Shown in pieces: positions 31,363 to 40,870 of a stretch of 64,000 nt of DNA. The DNA lies in contig NZ_JAGGKG010000020.1 of the NCBI RefSeq assembly GCF_017873435.1, positions 25,340-89,339 on the forward strand, read 5' to 3'. The notes under the pieces were generated by a model. The model searched no databases and was not told where the DNA came from. It saw nothing but the letters and a program-made list of their open reading frames with translations. The translations under genes and the position numbers were made by a program. The DNA comes from Paenibacillus turicensis (lineage in GTDB: Bacteria; Bacillota; Bacilli; Paenibacillales; Paenibacillaceae). Every line of letters begins with the position of its first letter. Position 1 is the stretch's first letter.

Positions 31363-32121
31363 ATGGATGAAAAAAAGATACCGAGCGTTTCCATCTTTGG
31401 TATTCCTGTGTGCAAGTGGGGGATGAAGGATGTGGTATCCTATTTGACAGAAGTTATTTTGTCTGAGCAATACCATCAAGTCATTACCGCCAATCCGATT
31501 ATGATCAATGAGGCGTTGCATAACCCTCAGTTTAATAAAGTCATGACCGAAGCAGAGCTTGTCATTCCAGATGGAACGGGTGTCGTCTGGGCTGCAAAAA
31601 TGGGTGGAGAGCCTGTAGAGGAGCGTGTTCCTGGCATTGAACTGTTGCATGAACTGATGAAGCAGGGTGAAAAGCATCGTTGGAGAGTATACCTGTTGGG
31701 CTCTACCGCTGAGGTGGTGCAGGAGGCGGCGAAAAGGTTAGCAATCGAATATCCGTTAACACATATTGTAGGTGTACGTGATGGTTATTTTAATTCCGAA
31801 CAGGATGCGGAGATCATTGCACAGATTAAAGACTCTAAACCACATTTATTGTTTGTGGCAAGAGGTTTGGATACGCAGGAGCCTTGGATTGCCAAGCATA
31901 AAGAGCATTTAGCTGTCCCTGTCATGATGGGGGTTGGTGGAAGCTTTGATGTTATCTCTGGTAAAGTAAAACGTGCACCAAAGGTTGTCCAAAAGCTACG
32001 TATGGAATGGTTATATCGCGCACTAAAGGAGCCTTCCAGAATACCAAGATTGATGGCAATTCCTAAGTTCGTTTTGCGTGTTTTGCGAGAAAAGGATACA
32101 ATAACTAAAGTGAAGCAATAA
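31363..32121 (+). CDS. tagA: WecG/TagA/CpsF family N-acetylmannosaminyltransferase
   Basis: Adds ManNAc from UDP-ManNAc to undecaprenyl-PP-GlcNAc. GT26 signatures: TANPIMINEALHNP, LVIPDGTGVVWAAKM, GSTAEVVQEAAKRL and MGVGGSFDVISGKVKRAP. ATG 31363 is taken as start (GAGGGTGAATGAC upstream, 252 residues); GTG 31354 overlapping the csaB stop is the alternative. It is grouped with csaB and tagO, and uses the product of MnaA. A short hairpin ATGATA/TATCAT with T run near 32176-32205 follows. Confidence 0.9.
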   Translation: MDEKKIPSVSIFGIPVCKWGMKDVVSYLTEVILSEQYHQVITANPIMINEALHNPQFNKVMTEAELVIPDGTGVVWAAKMGGEPVEERVPGIELLHELMKQGEKHRWRVYLLGSTAEVVQEAAKRLAIEYPLTHIVGVRDGYFNSEQDAEIIAQIKDSKPHLLFVARGLDTQEPWIAKHKEHLAVPVMMGVGGSFDVISGKVKRAPKVVQKLRMEWLYRALKEPSRIPRLMAIPKFVLRVLREKDTITKVKQ

Positions 32122-32233
32122 AATCGTAACATTAATGATTGAAATTTCCCATCAAAGAGCGTAATATTGCTAAGGATGATACTAAGATAATTTTTATCAT
32201 TTTTTGGCAGAACAATTGGGGGTTGGAATTTAC

Positions 32234-33352
32234 ATGTGGATGATATATACCATGGGTTTCCTAGTTGCTATGGGCTTAGCTGCAGCATTGACACCACTGG
32301 TAAAGAAATTTGCTTTTAAAGTAGGCGCCGTAGATATGCCTAATGCTCGTAAGGTACATACGCGAGTGATGCCACGTCTTGGGGGCTTAGGGATTTATAT
32401 CGCATTTGTTGTTGTATTTGCTGGATTTATCATGTTTATACCTGAGACCTTTACAGTACGAGAAGGCAACTTCATTAAAGCATTTCTTGTTGGTGGGACA
32501 ATGACGATTTTGCTAGGCGCGTTCGATGATAAATTTGATCTGCCTGCTAAATTCAAGTTTTTATATCAAATTGCAACAGCTTGTATTGTTGTGTTCGTAT
32601 TCGATATTCAACTCGAATTTGCGAACATTCCTTTTCATACGTATGGCTCTGTTCAAGATTGGATTGGAATTCCGTTTACAATTCTTTGGATTGTTGGCGT
32701 AACGAATGCGATAAATCTGATTGATGGACTTGATGGGCTTGCTGCAGGGGTGTCTGCGATTGCAATTGGAACGATTGCGGTCATGGCATTTATTATGGGA
32801 AATGTGTTAGTTGCACTCATTAGTTTATTGTTACTTGGAAGCATTATCGGATTTTTATTTTTTAACTTCCATCCAGCTAAAATATTTATGGGCGATTCGG
32901 GAGCCTTGTTCCTCGGATTTTCACTAGCGATGTTATCCTTGCTTGGCTTTAAGCAGGTTGCGATTGTATCCTTCTTGACGCCACTCATTTTGATTGGTGT
33001 GCCATTGTCCGATACATTTTTTGCAATCATTCGCCGTTGGAAATCTAAAAAGCCGATTTTCGCTCCAGATAAAGGACACTTGCACCATTGCTTACGTGAG
33101 TTAGGTTTTACTCATCGTCAGACTGTACTTATTATTTACGGCATTGCAGCATTTTTTGGTGTACTTGCCATTATTCAATCTACTGCGGCATTAGCAAATG
33201 CTAACTGGGTGACCTTTGTTGTTATTTGCGTTATGGTATTCTTTATGCAAATTGGCGCAGAAGTGATTGGGCTCATCGGCAAAACAAAACGTCCAGTACT
33301 CGATTTCATTGCTCGCCTTCGTATGAAGGGTGTGGAGCGGGGCTCGAAATAA
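32234..33352 (+). CDS. tagO: Undecaprenyl-phosphate GlcNAc-1-phosphate transferase (TagO/WecA/MraY family)
   Basis: Starts wall polymer synthesis by moving GlcNAc-1-P to undecaprenyl phosphate. About ten membrane helices, with the family motifs LGAFDDKFDLPAKFKF, NLIDGLDGLAAG, MGDSGALFLGF and the cytosolic HLHHCLRELGFTHRQ. ATG 32234 (MWMIYTMG) after TTGGGGGTTGG gives 372 residues. It completes a mnaA-tagO-tagA-csaB pathway within the window. Confidence 0.93.
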   Translation: MWMIYTMGFLVAMGLAAALTPLVKKFAFKVGAVDMPNARKVHTRVMPRLGGLGIYIAFVVVFAGFIMFIPETFTVREGNFIKAFLVGGTMTILLGAFDDKFDLPAKFKFLYQIATACIVVFVFDIQLEFANIPFHTYGSVQDWIGIPFTILWIVGVTNAINLIDGLDGLAAGVSAIAIGTIAVMAFIMGNVLVALISLLLLGSIIGFLFFNFHPAKIFMGDSGALFLGFSLAMLSLLGFKQVAIVSFLTPLILIGVPLSDTFFAIIRRWKSKKPIFAPDKGHLHHCLRELGFTHRQTVLIIYGIAAFFGVLAIIQSTAALANANWVTFVVICVMVFFMQIGAEVIGLIGKTKRPVLDFIARLRMKGVERGSK

Positions 33353-33382
33353 TCATTAATTTCAAACGTTATTGAATAAATT

Positions 33383-33439
33383 AAAGGTACCTAGCACTAT
33401 ACACGATTAATAAGTGTACAAGCGCATAGGTACCTTTTT
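33383..33439. terminator. Bidirectional terminator between tagO and the stalk-domain gene
   Basis: AAAGGTACCTA (33383-33393) and TAGGTACCTTTTT (33427-33439) form an 11-bp stem with a large loop. A-rich on the left and T-rich on the right, it serves both converging genes. Confidence 0.82.
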
Positions 33440-33454
33440 GTTTATTAGCAATTA

Positions 33455-34036
33455 CTATTTCTCAGTAAATGTAGCGGTCCTCGTAGCTGAGTCCCACTTG
33501 ACTTCAATACCCAGAGCTTCAGCAAGCTCTCTTATAGGCAGAAAGGTTGTATTATTTTTAATCATTGGGGCTGTATTGGAGTTTAGTTTATTATCGTTAA
33601 CCCAAATCCCCGTTTTCCCCACCACCATTGTAATAACCACATTTTCTTTTGTTAACGTAATTTTCTTTTCGCCTTGATCCCATTTCACTTCAAAGCCAAA
33701 TACATCAGCTAGGGCTTTGAGTGGAACCAATGTACGACCTTTCTCAACGAAAGGCTCTATTCCTGCTCCTGCTACAATATGCAAATATTGTCCATTCACT
33801 TGAACCAACACACGACTTTTTTTTGCTTTTTCACAGGTTTGCACCTCTAGAGGGATTTTCATACCATCCTTAGTCAAGCTTAATTTATCCTTTGCATCGT
33901 CTTCTGGCCCATCATAACATGTTGGGAAAGGTATTGAGTCTGACCAAAAAAAGTTACGCTCCTCAGCATACGATATAACTCCACTTGATAAAAATAGTAG
34001 CAAGGCTAATATACCAGTTAACCATCTCAATTTCAC
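33455..34036 (-). CDS. Exported stalk-domain protein (copper amine oxidase N-terminal-like)
   Basis: 193 residues: signal peptide (MKLRWLTGILALLLFLSSGVISYA), a spacer, then a PF07833-type domain with the repeated motif GRTLVPLKALADVFGFEVKWDQGEKKITLT and TTFLPIRELAEALGIEVKWDSATRTATF. These small domains are common in exported Paenibacillaceae proteins and have no known catalytic role. A similar pair ends the 58-kb glycosidase. TACTATTCC/GGAGGTACT lies before the start. Confidence 0.85.
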   Translation of the reverse strand: MKLRWLTGILALLLFLSSGVISYAEERNFFWSDSIPFPTCYDGPEDDAKDKLSLTKDGMKIPLEVQTCEKAKKSRVLVQVNGQYLHIVAGAGIEPFVEKGRTLVPLKALADVFGFEVKWDQGEKKITLTKENVVITMVVGKTGIWVNDNKLNSNTAPMIKNNTTFLPIRELAEALGIEVKWDSATRTATFTEK

Positions 34037-34186
34037 GGAATAGTACCTCCATCACTTTTGAATTTAAACTCAAATTTAGGATTAAATGAAATTTACGAAT
34101 TTATGAATTTATGCATTTATGAAATTAAGAGTTTGTGAGTTTATTATTACTTCATGAGGATGTGAGTTGTATGAGCTTCATGAGTT

Positions 34187-35539
34187 TTATCTATTAAAGT
34201 TATACGGACGAAGTCCGTCCTTGTCATAGACATACCCACTGATTTGCTCGAGTGCAGCTAAGACTTCTTCCGTTCCAAGTTCATCTAGTATACTTTGAGG
34301 AACGGGCACACCTTTGTTTAAATAGGACTGAATCGTACGCTGGAATTCATCCACTTTCTTTTGTGTTTTTTCATCAAGCTGTTTTTTCCGTTGTTTGGTC
34401 TTTTCAACCCATTCATTGGTTACATCAGTAACTTTGCCGTATCTGTCATAATGTAATACCGTCCCATCCTCGGATTGAATATAAATGTTCCGACCATCTG
34501 TCCCCTTACCAGTCGGGATATTGATATGAGAACTTATAGACGTTCCTGCTGCATATACCGTGTAGGCCGCAGTGCCACCGCTAATAACTAAAACAAGTGC
34601 TGAGAATAACGATAATATAATCACTTTCGTTTTCATTTTTTTGTTGTTCATAACATTTAACAGTCTCCATTTCATTTCTGATTTTGGGCTACAAAAGCTA
34701 CTAGTGAATACTACATTTCTTTGACTAACGCTATATTCCAGCATAGATAATAACGTTTTGCCGTAAAGTCTCCGATTGTCCATGTCCATTTTACGAACAA
34801 CCTTTTCATCACAGGAGAGCTCACATAACACATTTAATTGTCTATTAAGAATGTAAACGATCGGGTTAAACCAATAAATTGTGTTTGCAATAAGAAGTAA
34901 CAGCTTTACAATAAGATCGCCACGTTGTAGATGAGTAAGTTCGTGGGACATAATCATGGAAAGCTCTTTTTCCCCAAGCTGGGTATTCGGTAAAATCACC
35001 ACAGGCCTCCATATACCTACAAGCATTGGGGTGGTAGCCTTTGGACTAATCATCACCTTCACAGGATAATTTCCCATTTTGCTTTCCCAGCTTTCTCGTA
35101 GGAGTGAACGTTTAAACATCCGATATTTTAGAACGTTGAGTAAAAGATAAACGATGGCTCCGCTTGCCCATATTATAGTGGCAATTAGAAGAATTACACT
35201 TAGTTGTTGCGCTTGTAAGAGAGAAGAAAATACATTTTTCAAATAAGTATAGTTTTCTTTGGCTTCCGCCAATAAACCACCTTGAACAGATTGCTGCAAC
35301 TTAATTTGCGGCTCATAACTTGAAGTTTGGTAAAACGAGACTGAAATAAACCAACGAAGGAGCCTAATGAATAGCTCTGAACCACCTAGCAGAAGAAAGA
35401 TCGGAATTAAGCCCGTATAGTAATGCCAAGCCTGTGAAAAGACTTTATGGGTTAGGGGCTTTAAGCAGTTTTGTAACATCCAAATGAGTGTGCTAACCAC
35501 TGACGCAACAAGGAGGGAGAAAATGAGTGAGCTCATCAT
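34187..35539 (-). CDS. M56 (BlaR1/MecR1-like) membrane metalloprotease
   Basis: 450 residues: membrane helices at the N-terminus (~5-22, 40-60, 110-140), a cytosolic gluzincin with HELTH plus downstream Glu in CELSCDEKV, another helix (~305-330), then a short extracytoplasmic tail. In BlaR1 the tail is a penicillin-binding sensor; here it is only ~120 residues without SxxK, so the signal is something else. It overlaps the BlaI-like gene by four bases. The expected mechanism is ligand-induced proteolysis relieving BlaI-type repression. Confidence 0.9.
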   Translation of the reverse strand: MMSSLIFSLLVASVVSTLIWMLQNCLKPLTHKVFSQAWHYYTGLIPIFLLLGGSELFIRLLRWFISVSFYQTSSYEPQIKLQQSVQGGLLAEAKENYTYLKNVFSSLLQAQQLSVILLIATIIWASGAIVYLLLNVLKYRMFKRSLLRESWESKMGNYPVKVMISPKATTPMLVGIWRPVVILPNTQLGEKELSMIMSHELTHLQRGDLIVKLLLLIANTIYWFNPIVYILNRQLNVLCELSCDEKVVRKMDMDNRRLYGKTLLSMLEYSVSQRNVVFTSSFCSPKSEMKWRLLNVMNNKKMKTKVIILSLFSALVLVISGGTAAYTVYAAGTSISSHINIPTGKGTDGRNIYIQSEDGTVLHYDRYGKVTDVTNEWVEKTKQRKKQLDEKTQKKVDEFQRTIQSYLNKGVPVPQSILDELGTEEVLAALEQISGYVYDKDGLRPYNFNR

Positions 35540-35913
35540 TGATCCTCCTTACGATTGAACCACTCCTTTAATTCCTTGATGTCATCAGAGCTAAGCTCTT
35601 CATCATCAACGAGTGCGGCTAGAAAATTTTTAGCCTTTCCATTGTATAAGCGATCTAAAAAGGAGTGAGTTTCAATCTTCTTGTACTCTTCTAGCGTCAC
35701 AACGGGGGTATAGTAATTAACTTTACCTTCCATTGATTTTGTTAAAAAGCCTTTTTCGATAAGACGCTTCAGCAGGGTTGATATCGTTGATGTTTTCCAA
35801 TCTTTATTTTCAAAAATGTCCAACAACTGATTTACTGTTACAGATGATGTTGCTGCCCAAACCACCTCCATAACCTCTAATTCTGTTTCTGATAGTCTTC
35901 CTAATTTTTTCAT
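35536..35913 (-). CDS. BlaI/MecI-type repressor
   Basis: 125-residue winged-helix repressor: KKLGRLSETELEVMEVVWAA, TSTISTLLKRLIEKGFL and a C-terminal dimerisation helix. The start is at 35913 (ATG) after AGAGGTGCGC; the frame is open further upstream through the operator and is not used. It is co-transcribed with the M56 protease from a promoter carrying two inverted operators (35938-35990), indicating autoregulation. Confidence 0.93.
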   Translation of the reverse strand: MKKLGRLSETELEVMEVVWAATSSVTVNQLLDIFENKDWKTSTISTLLKRLIEKGFLTKSMEGKVNYYTPVVTLEEYKKIETHSFLDRLYNGKAKNFLAALVDDEELSSDDIKELKEWFNRKEDQ

Positions 35914-35937
35914 AAGGTGCGCACCTCTAATTTTAAT

Positions 35938-35990
35938 CTGCGACAACTTGTCGTAGTTTCGATAGTACGACAAGTTGTCGCAGAAGTCAA
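35938..35990 (-). promoter_or_regulatory. BlaI-like operon promoter with paired palindromic operators
   Basis: Minus-strand promoter: -35 TTGACT (35990-35985), 17-base spacer, -10 TACTAT (35967-35962). Two 13-bp palindromes overlap it: CGACAACTTGTCG at 35941-35953 and CGACAAGTTGTCG at 35968-35980. They sit within a larger perfect inverted repeat of 18-base arms (35938-35955 and 35966-35983). One operator fills the spacer, the other the start site, so binding would block transcription. Confidence 0.87.
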
Positions 35991-36224
35991 TATTATAAAT
36001 AGCTTGATTAACTAGTTGGAATTCAAAATAATTCAAATTAAATTTGATTTAGTAACATTTGGTCTTTTTCCATGTTATTAGACTGAATTTTAAGAAATGA
36101 CTAAAAGTTCGGGTTGCCTTGTCCGATAAACTACATATATGACGATTTTTTCCCATGTTGCTTTTGGGCAGTGTTTTTACGCAGGAAAATCTTAATTTAT
36201 TATACAAAAGGAGTGGATATCTAC

Positions 36225-39200
36225 ATGCAACGCATGAAAAAGTCATTAGTATGGCTTACCTTATTTTCAATGATTATTGCGCTATTTCCAGTGGGATTGA
36301 TTTCTACGGCGGAGGCGGCAAGTGCGACTTATTTTATTCCAAATGATCAGGAATTGCTCAAAACAGCCAATGATGGCGCTAATATTGAGAACAGTGAAAA
36401 TCCCAGAGGTAAGGTGAAGATTGTAAATACACCTACGTTATCAATTTCGGGTGCATATTCTAAGCTCTCAAAGGACTCCTTGTCCGGCGAAGTTGAATTG
36501 CTAACTTGGGATTCTATTAATAGTAATTGGCAAGCAAATAAACAATTTGCTACAAATGCAACGGTGACTGCAGATGAGAGTAATAATAATCGTTTTATAG
36601 CTTCAGGTGTGACTTTATTCCCTGGGCTTAACCGAATTACATTAAAGGGTAAGTTTGGTAATGCAGAAGGTAGCGATGTGTTTTATGTGTTGTATGATAA
36701 AATTCCTTATTTTACTAAGCTGACATTAACAGGAAGTGGCTTGGGTAATGAAATTAACTTGGATGAAGATACAAGGGTAATATCTAGAAACCCAATGGTA
36801 AGCATTAGTGGTGAGGTATACAATGCTAATAAGGTTACAGTTGCTGTTAATGATGGCAAAGAAATTTCCACTGATGTATTCAACAATCTTATGGGAAGTT
36901 CTCCAGTTTCATTGACAGAAGGCTTAAATAAATTAAAAATTACATTTACGAATGGCTCTGACTCTTTTAGTGTAACTAGAGAGGTGTACTATTTTACAAA
37001 TGATAACCCATTTGTTGGAGTGTATGTAGGTAATGATAGTGGGGGATATACGAATATTTTAAATACTGTCCCTAACATTAAAAAAGGAAACAGAACCTCA
37101 GCAGATTATATTGTACAGGTGATGTTGCCTTATAACTCGGCAAAACCTGAGGATGAGTTCTTTGCTCAAGATAATCATAGGGTAACTGTAGGAGGAACTG
37201 AGTATACGTTAGGAACAGGTCCAAATACGTATGAAATATTATCTTCGAAGTTATTTAATGATGCAGGGCAGATAGATCCTAAGCCAGCTACGACTGAAAA
37301 AGAGACAATTATTAATGATGCAACGGGACCTGCTTATCGTCAGATTACATTGAGGCTTCACGCGGTTCCTTTTACGAGTGATGTTTTACAAAGACCACAG
37401 ATTGAAATTGATTATAGTAGAGTAGGTACTGATACACCTGCAGTATATAAGACAAAAGCGAAGATTGCACCATCGTTTAATCTATCAGATCAAGCAACGA
37501 TAACAAGTATTAATTATTTGCCTGACTTTGATGAGAGCAATCTTAATATAGCAAATAGACAACCAATTAATGGTGCAGTCATTACGAAGTCACCTTATTA
37601 CATTGAGGTAACTACAGATAGTGCTGTATCAGGGACGTTTAATTTAAGTTATCTACCGGGTGGTAAAGCTATCGCACAAACTCCAGTAGCAGGAACTATT
37701 GCTGGTCTAGGTACAAATAGCAAGGTTTATAAAGTAACAGAAAGTGCATCTGGAGAGAAGAGAATCCAGGCACAATATGCTGATCCAAACGGGACATTGC
37801 CAAAGGAGTTTAGCGTCTCCTTTAGTACAGCAGCTGGAATTATCATTAGCAACCTTGTTGATGGTCAAAGCTATGAGGTTGATAGCAATCAGACTGGATC
37901 AATTAATGTAATGGGTGAATACTCTAACAGTGTAAAATGGGAGCAAAAGGAGTATTTTGCTAATGGTATTCCAGGAGATAAAACACTACCGGTAGCAGAT
38001 GCTGGTTTTTCAGTGGATATTGCAATTAATCCTGTAAGTGGCCCGCTTACAATGGGTGAAAATGTTATTGAGTTTAAAGGTATTTATTTAGATTATCTTA
38101 ATAATAAAGTTCCTGTAAGTAAAAAGGTACGAATTTATATTTCTGATAAAAATATTTCATCAATTACACAATTTTCACCTGGTAAAGTGATTTCAAATAC
38201 TTCACAGGATACACCTTTTCCTACTTCTTTAACAGATGATACAAAGAAAATGGAAGTTGTAAACTTTTTGAAATTACCGAAGGAGTTCTCTTTCAACGAC
38301 GATAAATATACAACAAATCTTGATGAGTATACAGTTGTTATACGTGGAGGTAATGCGAGTAAATTAAACCTCAGCTTAGGCTCATCCAAAATATTTGAGC
38401 TTGATATCCCGTCAGCTGCTGTAGAGAATCCTACACCACTTATAAAAGATGACTACAAATATGAACTCGTAGGAAGTCAAAAAGATTTTGTCATTAGAAT
38501 AAGTAATTCAGATAGCTCTAAAGGTGCTTTTCGTTTTGATCGAGGAGTTACTGGTACGCACGTATATTCCCTAGAATTAATTAACGCTGCGGGTGCACGT
38601 ATTTCCCAACGTTTAGAAATTAATCGTGAGCTTACTGGGTATAGAATTATTTCTCCTATTGCGACAACTGGAGATCAAATTATCGTAAATAAAAACTTTG
38701 TACGTTTTGAAATTGAGGCTGAAGGTGCAAGCAAAGTAATTATCGGTAAGGAAGAAGCAACCAGAAGAACTGAAGCTGGTATGACGGATCGCTTCACCTA
38801 TGATTATGTTGGCTTGAAGCCGGATAAATTAAATAGTATTAAGATCCAGATTGTTAGAACTGGTGCTAATATTAATGATTCAATTAACGTGTATTATACA
38901 GGTTCGGTAGGTATTGATACGCAATACATGGCAGAAAAAGTATCAAATAAATACACAGCATTTAACAAAGCGTTAACATTAAACTTCCCTAAGGGAACAA
39001 TCATGCAGTCTATTAATAGAAGTAATCCTCAAAGCAAAGAGCGTAAATTCTATCCTAACAATAAATTGTTGTTTGGGATTGCAGATCCAAGAAATGGTGT
39101 AGTTGAGCGTGTAGACGACGAGGGTAGATATTATGGTAATTACATTGATCCTAATAACTCCCTACTTGCTTCTTACTTTGCTAACTTTACTACAACTGCA

Positions 39201-40187
39201 CAAACCTTTAACTTTACTCGTATCTCTGATATTTATTGGATTAATGGTGGATTAGGGGAGCTTGGAGATTTGCAGGCAACCAATGGTGTAGCACCGTATT
39301 CTGTTCATGGCTTCTTTACTTCTACGGAGCTAGGACAACGTGAAATTGTTCCTTCTCAGCGAGGAACCTTGACAATTGCTTATGACAAAAATGTCGTAAG
39401 TGATGCAGGTACTCAGGTTACTGTTTTCAAATACACAGATAAAGGTGGACGTGGATTGTGGGAGCGTGTTCCTGGAACAGTAAATACGAGCCAGAATACT
39501 GTAACTATTCCGTTTGATGAATTTGGTTATTATGCTGTATACAAGCTAAATCGTAGCTTTAGCGATATTACAAACCACCCTTGGGCACGTAACATTTTAA
39601 ATGCATTGTATTCTAAAGGAATTATGGATTACTTGCGTGCCGATGCGTTTGGTGCAGATGATCAGACAACAAGAGGTGAATTCGCAACATTATTAGTAAA
39701 AGGACTTAGCTTGCCAATTAATGCAGATAATTCCCAACAAGCATTCTTTGACGTACCTTTTGGTACTAAAACGACCACATGGGATTATGAGCATTTAGAA
39801 ACGGCTGCTAGAGCAGGGATTATTACAGGTAAAGTGGAGGGCTTCTTCTCCCCTAATATGCCAATTACTAGACAAGAGGCAGCGGTGATGATCGCTAGAG
39901 CGGCTAAGCTGAAGTTAGATACGAATGATGATAAGCTTGCAGCGAAGCTAGCTAAATCATATTTGGATTCAGGGAAAATTGAATATTACGCTAGACCGTC
40001 TGTTCAGGCAGTATCTTCAGCTAAAATTATGTCTGGTAGTCCAGTTACGCTACAAGGGGCGAAAAAAGCTTCCTATAATTTTAACCCAACAGGGAATATG
40101 ACCAGAGCAGAGGCTGGAAAGATTGCAGTAGAGTTATTTAAGAAGAACAAGTCTACGAAAGATATGTTCCCTAAAAACTTTAACTAA
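36225..40187 (+). CDS. Large exported SLH-domain protein
   Basis: 1320 residues. Signal peptide (MKKSLVWLTLFSMIIALFPVGLISTAEA), then a long series of beta-rich, probably Ig-like segments (to ~1130), then three C-terminal SLH motifs: FSDITNHPWARNILNALYSKGIM, FFDVPFGTKTTTWDYEHLETAA, and a third ending in the GNMTRAEAGKIAVELF pattern. SLH anchors to pyruvylated wall polymer (see csaB). ATG 36225 with AAAAGGAGTGG upstream. Function beyond the wall anchor is not readable. Confidence 0.9.
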   Translation: MQRMKKSLVWLTLFSMIIALFPVGLISTAEAASATYFIPNDQELLKTANDGANIENSENPRGKVKIVNTPTLSISGAYSKLSKDSLSGEVELLTWDSINSNWQANKQFATNATVTADESNNNRFIASGVTLFPGLNRITLKGKFGNAEGSDVFYVLYDKIPYFTKLTLTGSGLGNEINLDEDTRVISRNPMVSISGEVYNANKVTVAVNDGKEISTDVFNNLMGSSPVSLTEGLNKLKITFTNGSDSFSVTREVYYFTNDNPFVGVYVGNDSGGYTNILNTVPNIKKGNRTSADYIVQVMLPYNSAKPEDEFFAQDNHRVTVGGTEYTLGTGPNTYEILSSKLFNDAGQIDPKPATTEKETIINDATGPAYRQITLRLHAVPFTSDVLQRPQIEIDYSRVGTDTPAVYKTKAKIAPSFNLSDQATITSINYLPDFDESNLNIANRQPINGAVITKSPYYIEVTTDSAVSGTFNLSYLPGGKAIAQTPVAGTIAGLGTNSKVYKVTESASGEKRIQAQYADPNGTLPKEFSVSFSTAAGIIISNLVDGQSYEVDSNQTGSINVMGEYSNSVKWEQKEYFANGIPGDKTLPVADAGFSVDIAINPVSGPLTMGENVIEFKGIYLDYLNNKVPVSKKVRIYISDKNISSITQFSPGKVISNTSQDTPFPTSLTDDTKKMEVVNFLKLPKEFSFNDDKYTTNLDEYTVVIRGGNASKLNLSLGSSKIFELDIPSAAVENPTPLIKDDYKYELVGSQKDFVIRISNSDSSKGAFRFDRGVTGTHVYSLELINAAGARISQRLEINRELTGYRIISPIATTGDQIIVNKNFVRFEIEAEGASKVIIGKEEATRRTEAGMTDRFTYDYVGLKPDKLNSIKIQIVRTGANINDSINVYYTGSVGIDTQYMAEKVSNKYTAFNKALTLNFPKGTIMQSINRSNPQSKERKFYPNNKLLFGIADPRNGVVERVDDEGRYYGNYIDPNNSLLASYFANFTTTAQTFNFTRISDIYWINGGLGELGDLQATNGVAPYSVHGFFTSTELGQREIVPSQRGTLTIAYDKNVVSDAGTQVTVFKYTDKGGRGLWERVPGTVNTSQNTVTIPFDEFGYYAVYKLNRSFSDITNHPWARNILNALYSKGIMDYLRADAFGADDQTTRGEFATLLVKGLSLPINADNSQQAFFDVPFGTKTTTWDYEHLETAARAGIITGKVEGFFSPNMPITRQEAAVMIARAAKLKLDTNDDKLAAKLAKSYLDSGKIEYYARPSVQAVSSAKIMSGSPVTLQGAKKASYNFNPTGNMTRAEAGKIAVELFKKNKSTKDMFPKNFN

Positions 40188-40200
40188 AAATTTGCTATAA

Positions 40201-40242
40201 AAGAGCGACTGCAGGGAGTTCCTGTGGTCGTTTCTCTTATTT
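40201..40242 (+). terminator. Terminator after the 36-kb SLH gene
   Basis: AAGAGCGAC.GCAGG and CCTGT.GTCGTTTCTCTT form an interrupted stem followed by a short T-rich stretch. Confidence 0.6.
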
Positions 40243-40257
40243 TCCAGTCAATACATT

Positions 40258-40286
40258 TTGTAATTTGCCAGAGATTGCGTTACAAT
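40258..40286 (+). promoter_or_regulatory. Probable sigma-A promoter of the 40.3-kb gene
   Basis: TTGTAA, a spacer of exactly 17, then TACAAT (40281-40286). The -10 lies inside GTTACAATGTAAC, a short dyad that could be an operator. Confidence 0.6.
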
Positions 40287-40348
40287 GTAACTTGTATGAA
40301 TCTGGTACTAGGAATTAGATTTTAATGCTAAAGGGTGAATATGAGTAA

Positions 40349-40690
40349 ATGAAACCGATTTTATCGAAGGCACAATTGGCTTATATGAAGGCAAAGAATA
40401 AATTTGAGGATAGATCCAGAGTTTTGGAGAAGAAGATTGAAGAAACTGCCAAGCTACAGGAAGTAACTCAAGAGGTAATGGAAGGGCTTGTAGTAGAAAC
40501 AGGCTTCCATGATGCATTTAATGAAATGCGTAATGCAGAGCAAGAGCTTATTGATTGGTCCCATGTGACAATGAAGCACGAGAAATCGTATAAAGACAAT
40601 AAGCAAGCCATTGACGACATGTACGAGAAGCTGGAGACTGATCCTAAAATGCGTGCGCGTATTATCCAATTGGCGATGAAGGTAAGATAG
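40349..40690 (+). CDS. Small helical cytosolic protein of unknown function
   Basis: 113 residues, almost entirely charged and helical, with no signal peptide or membrane segment. Residues 15-50 and 60-100 look coiled-coil. I do not recognise the family. The start at 40349 overlaps a three-codon reading frame (ATGAGTAAATGA at 40341), the ribosome site AAGGGTG being 4 and 12 bases before the two ATGs. It has its own promoter and terminator, so it is a single-gene unit among surface-protein genes. Confidence 0.7.
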   Translation: MKPILSKAQLAYMKAKNKFEDRSRVLEKKIEETAKLQEVTQEVMEGLVVETGFHDAFNEMRNAEQELIDWSHVTMKHEKSYKDNKQAIDDMYEKLETDPKMRARIIQLAMKVR

Positions 40691-40740
40691 GGAATTTGTA
40701 GTTTGAATAATATATTCTCTATGAACTGTATAATATGAAG

Positions 40741-40791
40741 GAAGTGACCTAGAAGGCAATCTTTTGCCATGATGGGGTCGCTTCTTTTTTG
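40741..40791 (+). terminator. Terminator after the 40.3-kb gene
   Basis: GAAGTGACC pairs with GGTCGCTTC, with an inner AGGCA/TTGCC stem, followed by TTTTTT. Confidence 0.85.
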
Positions 40792-40870
40792 CGCGTTTTT
40801 GTTACACTTAAGTCATATTTGTGGTTCGCATTCATACATTTAAGGGTATGTACATAATAGAAGTTAGGAT

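Noticed and set aside
36049..36346. Short frames on both strands at the 36-kb SLH gene start
   Set aside because: They overlap the real SLH gene or the promoter gap, without ribosome sites.
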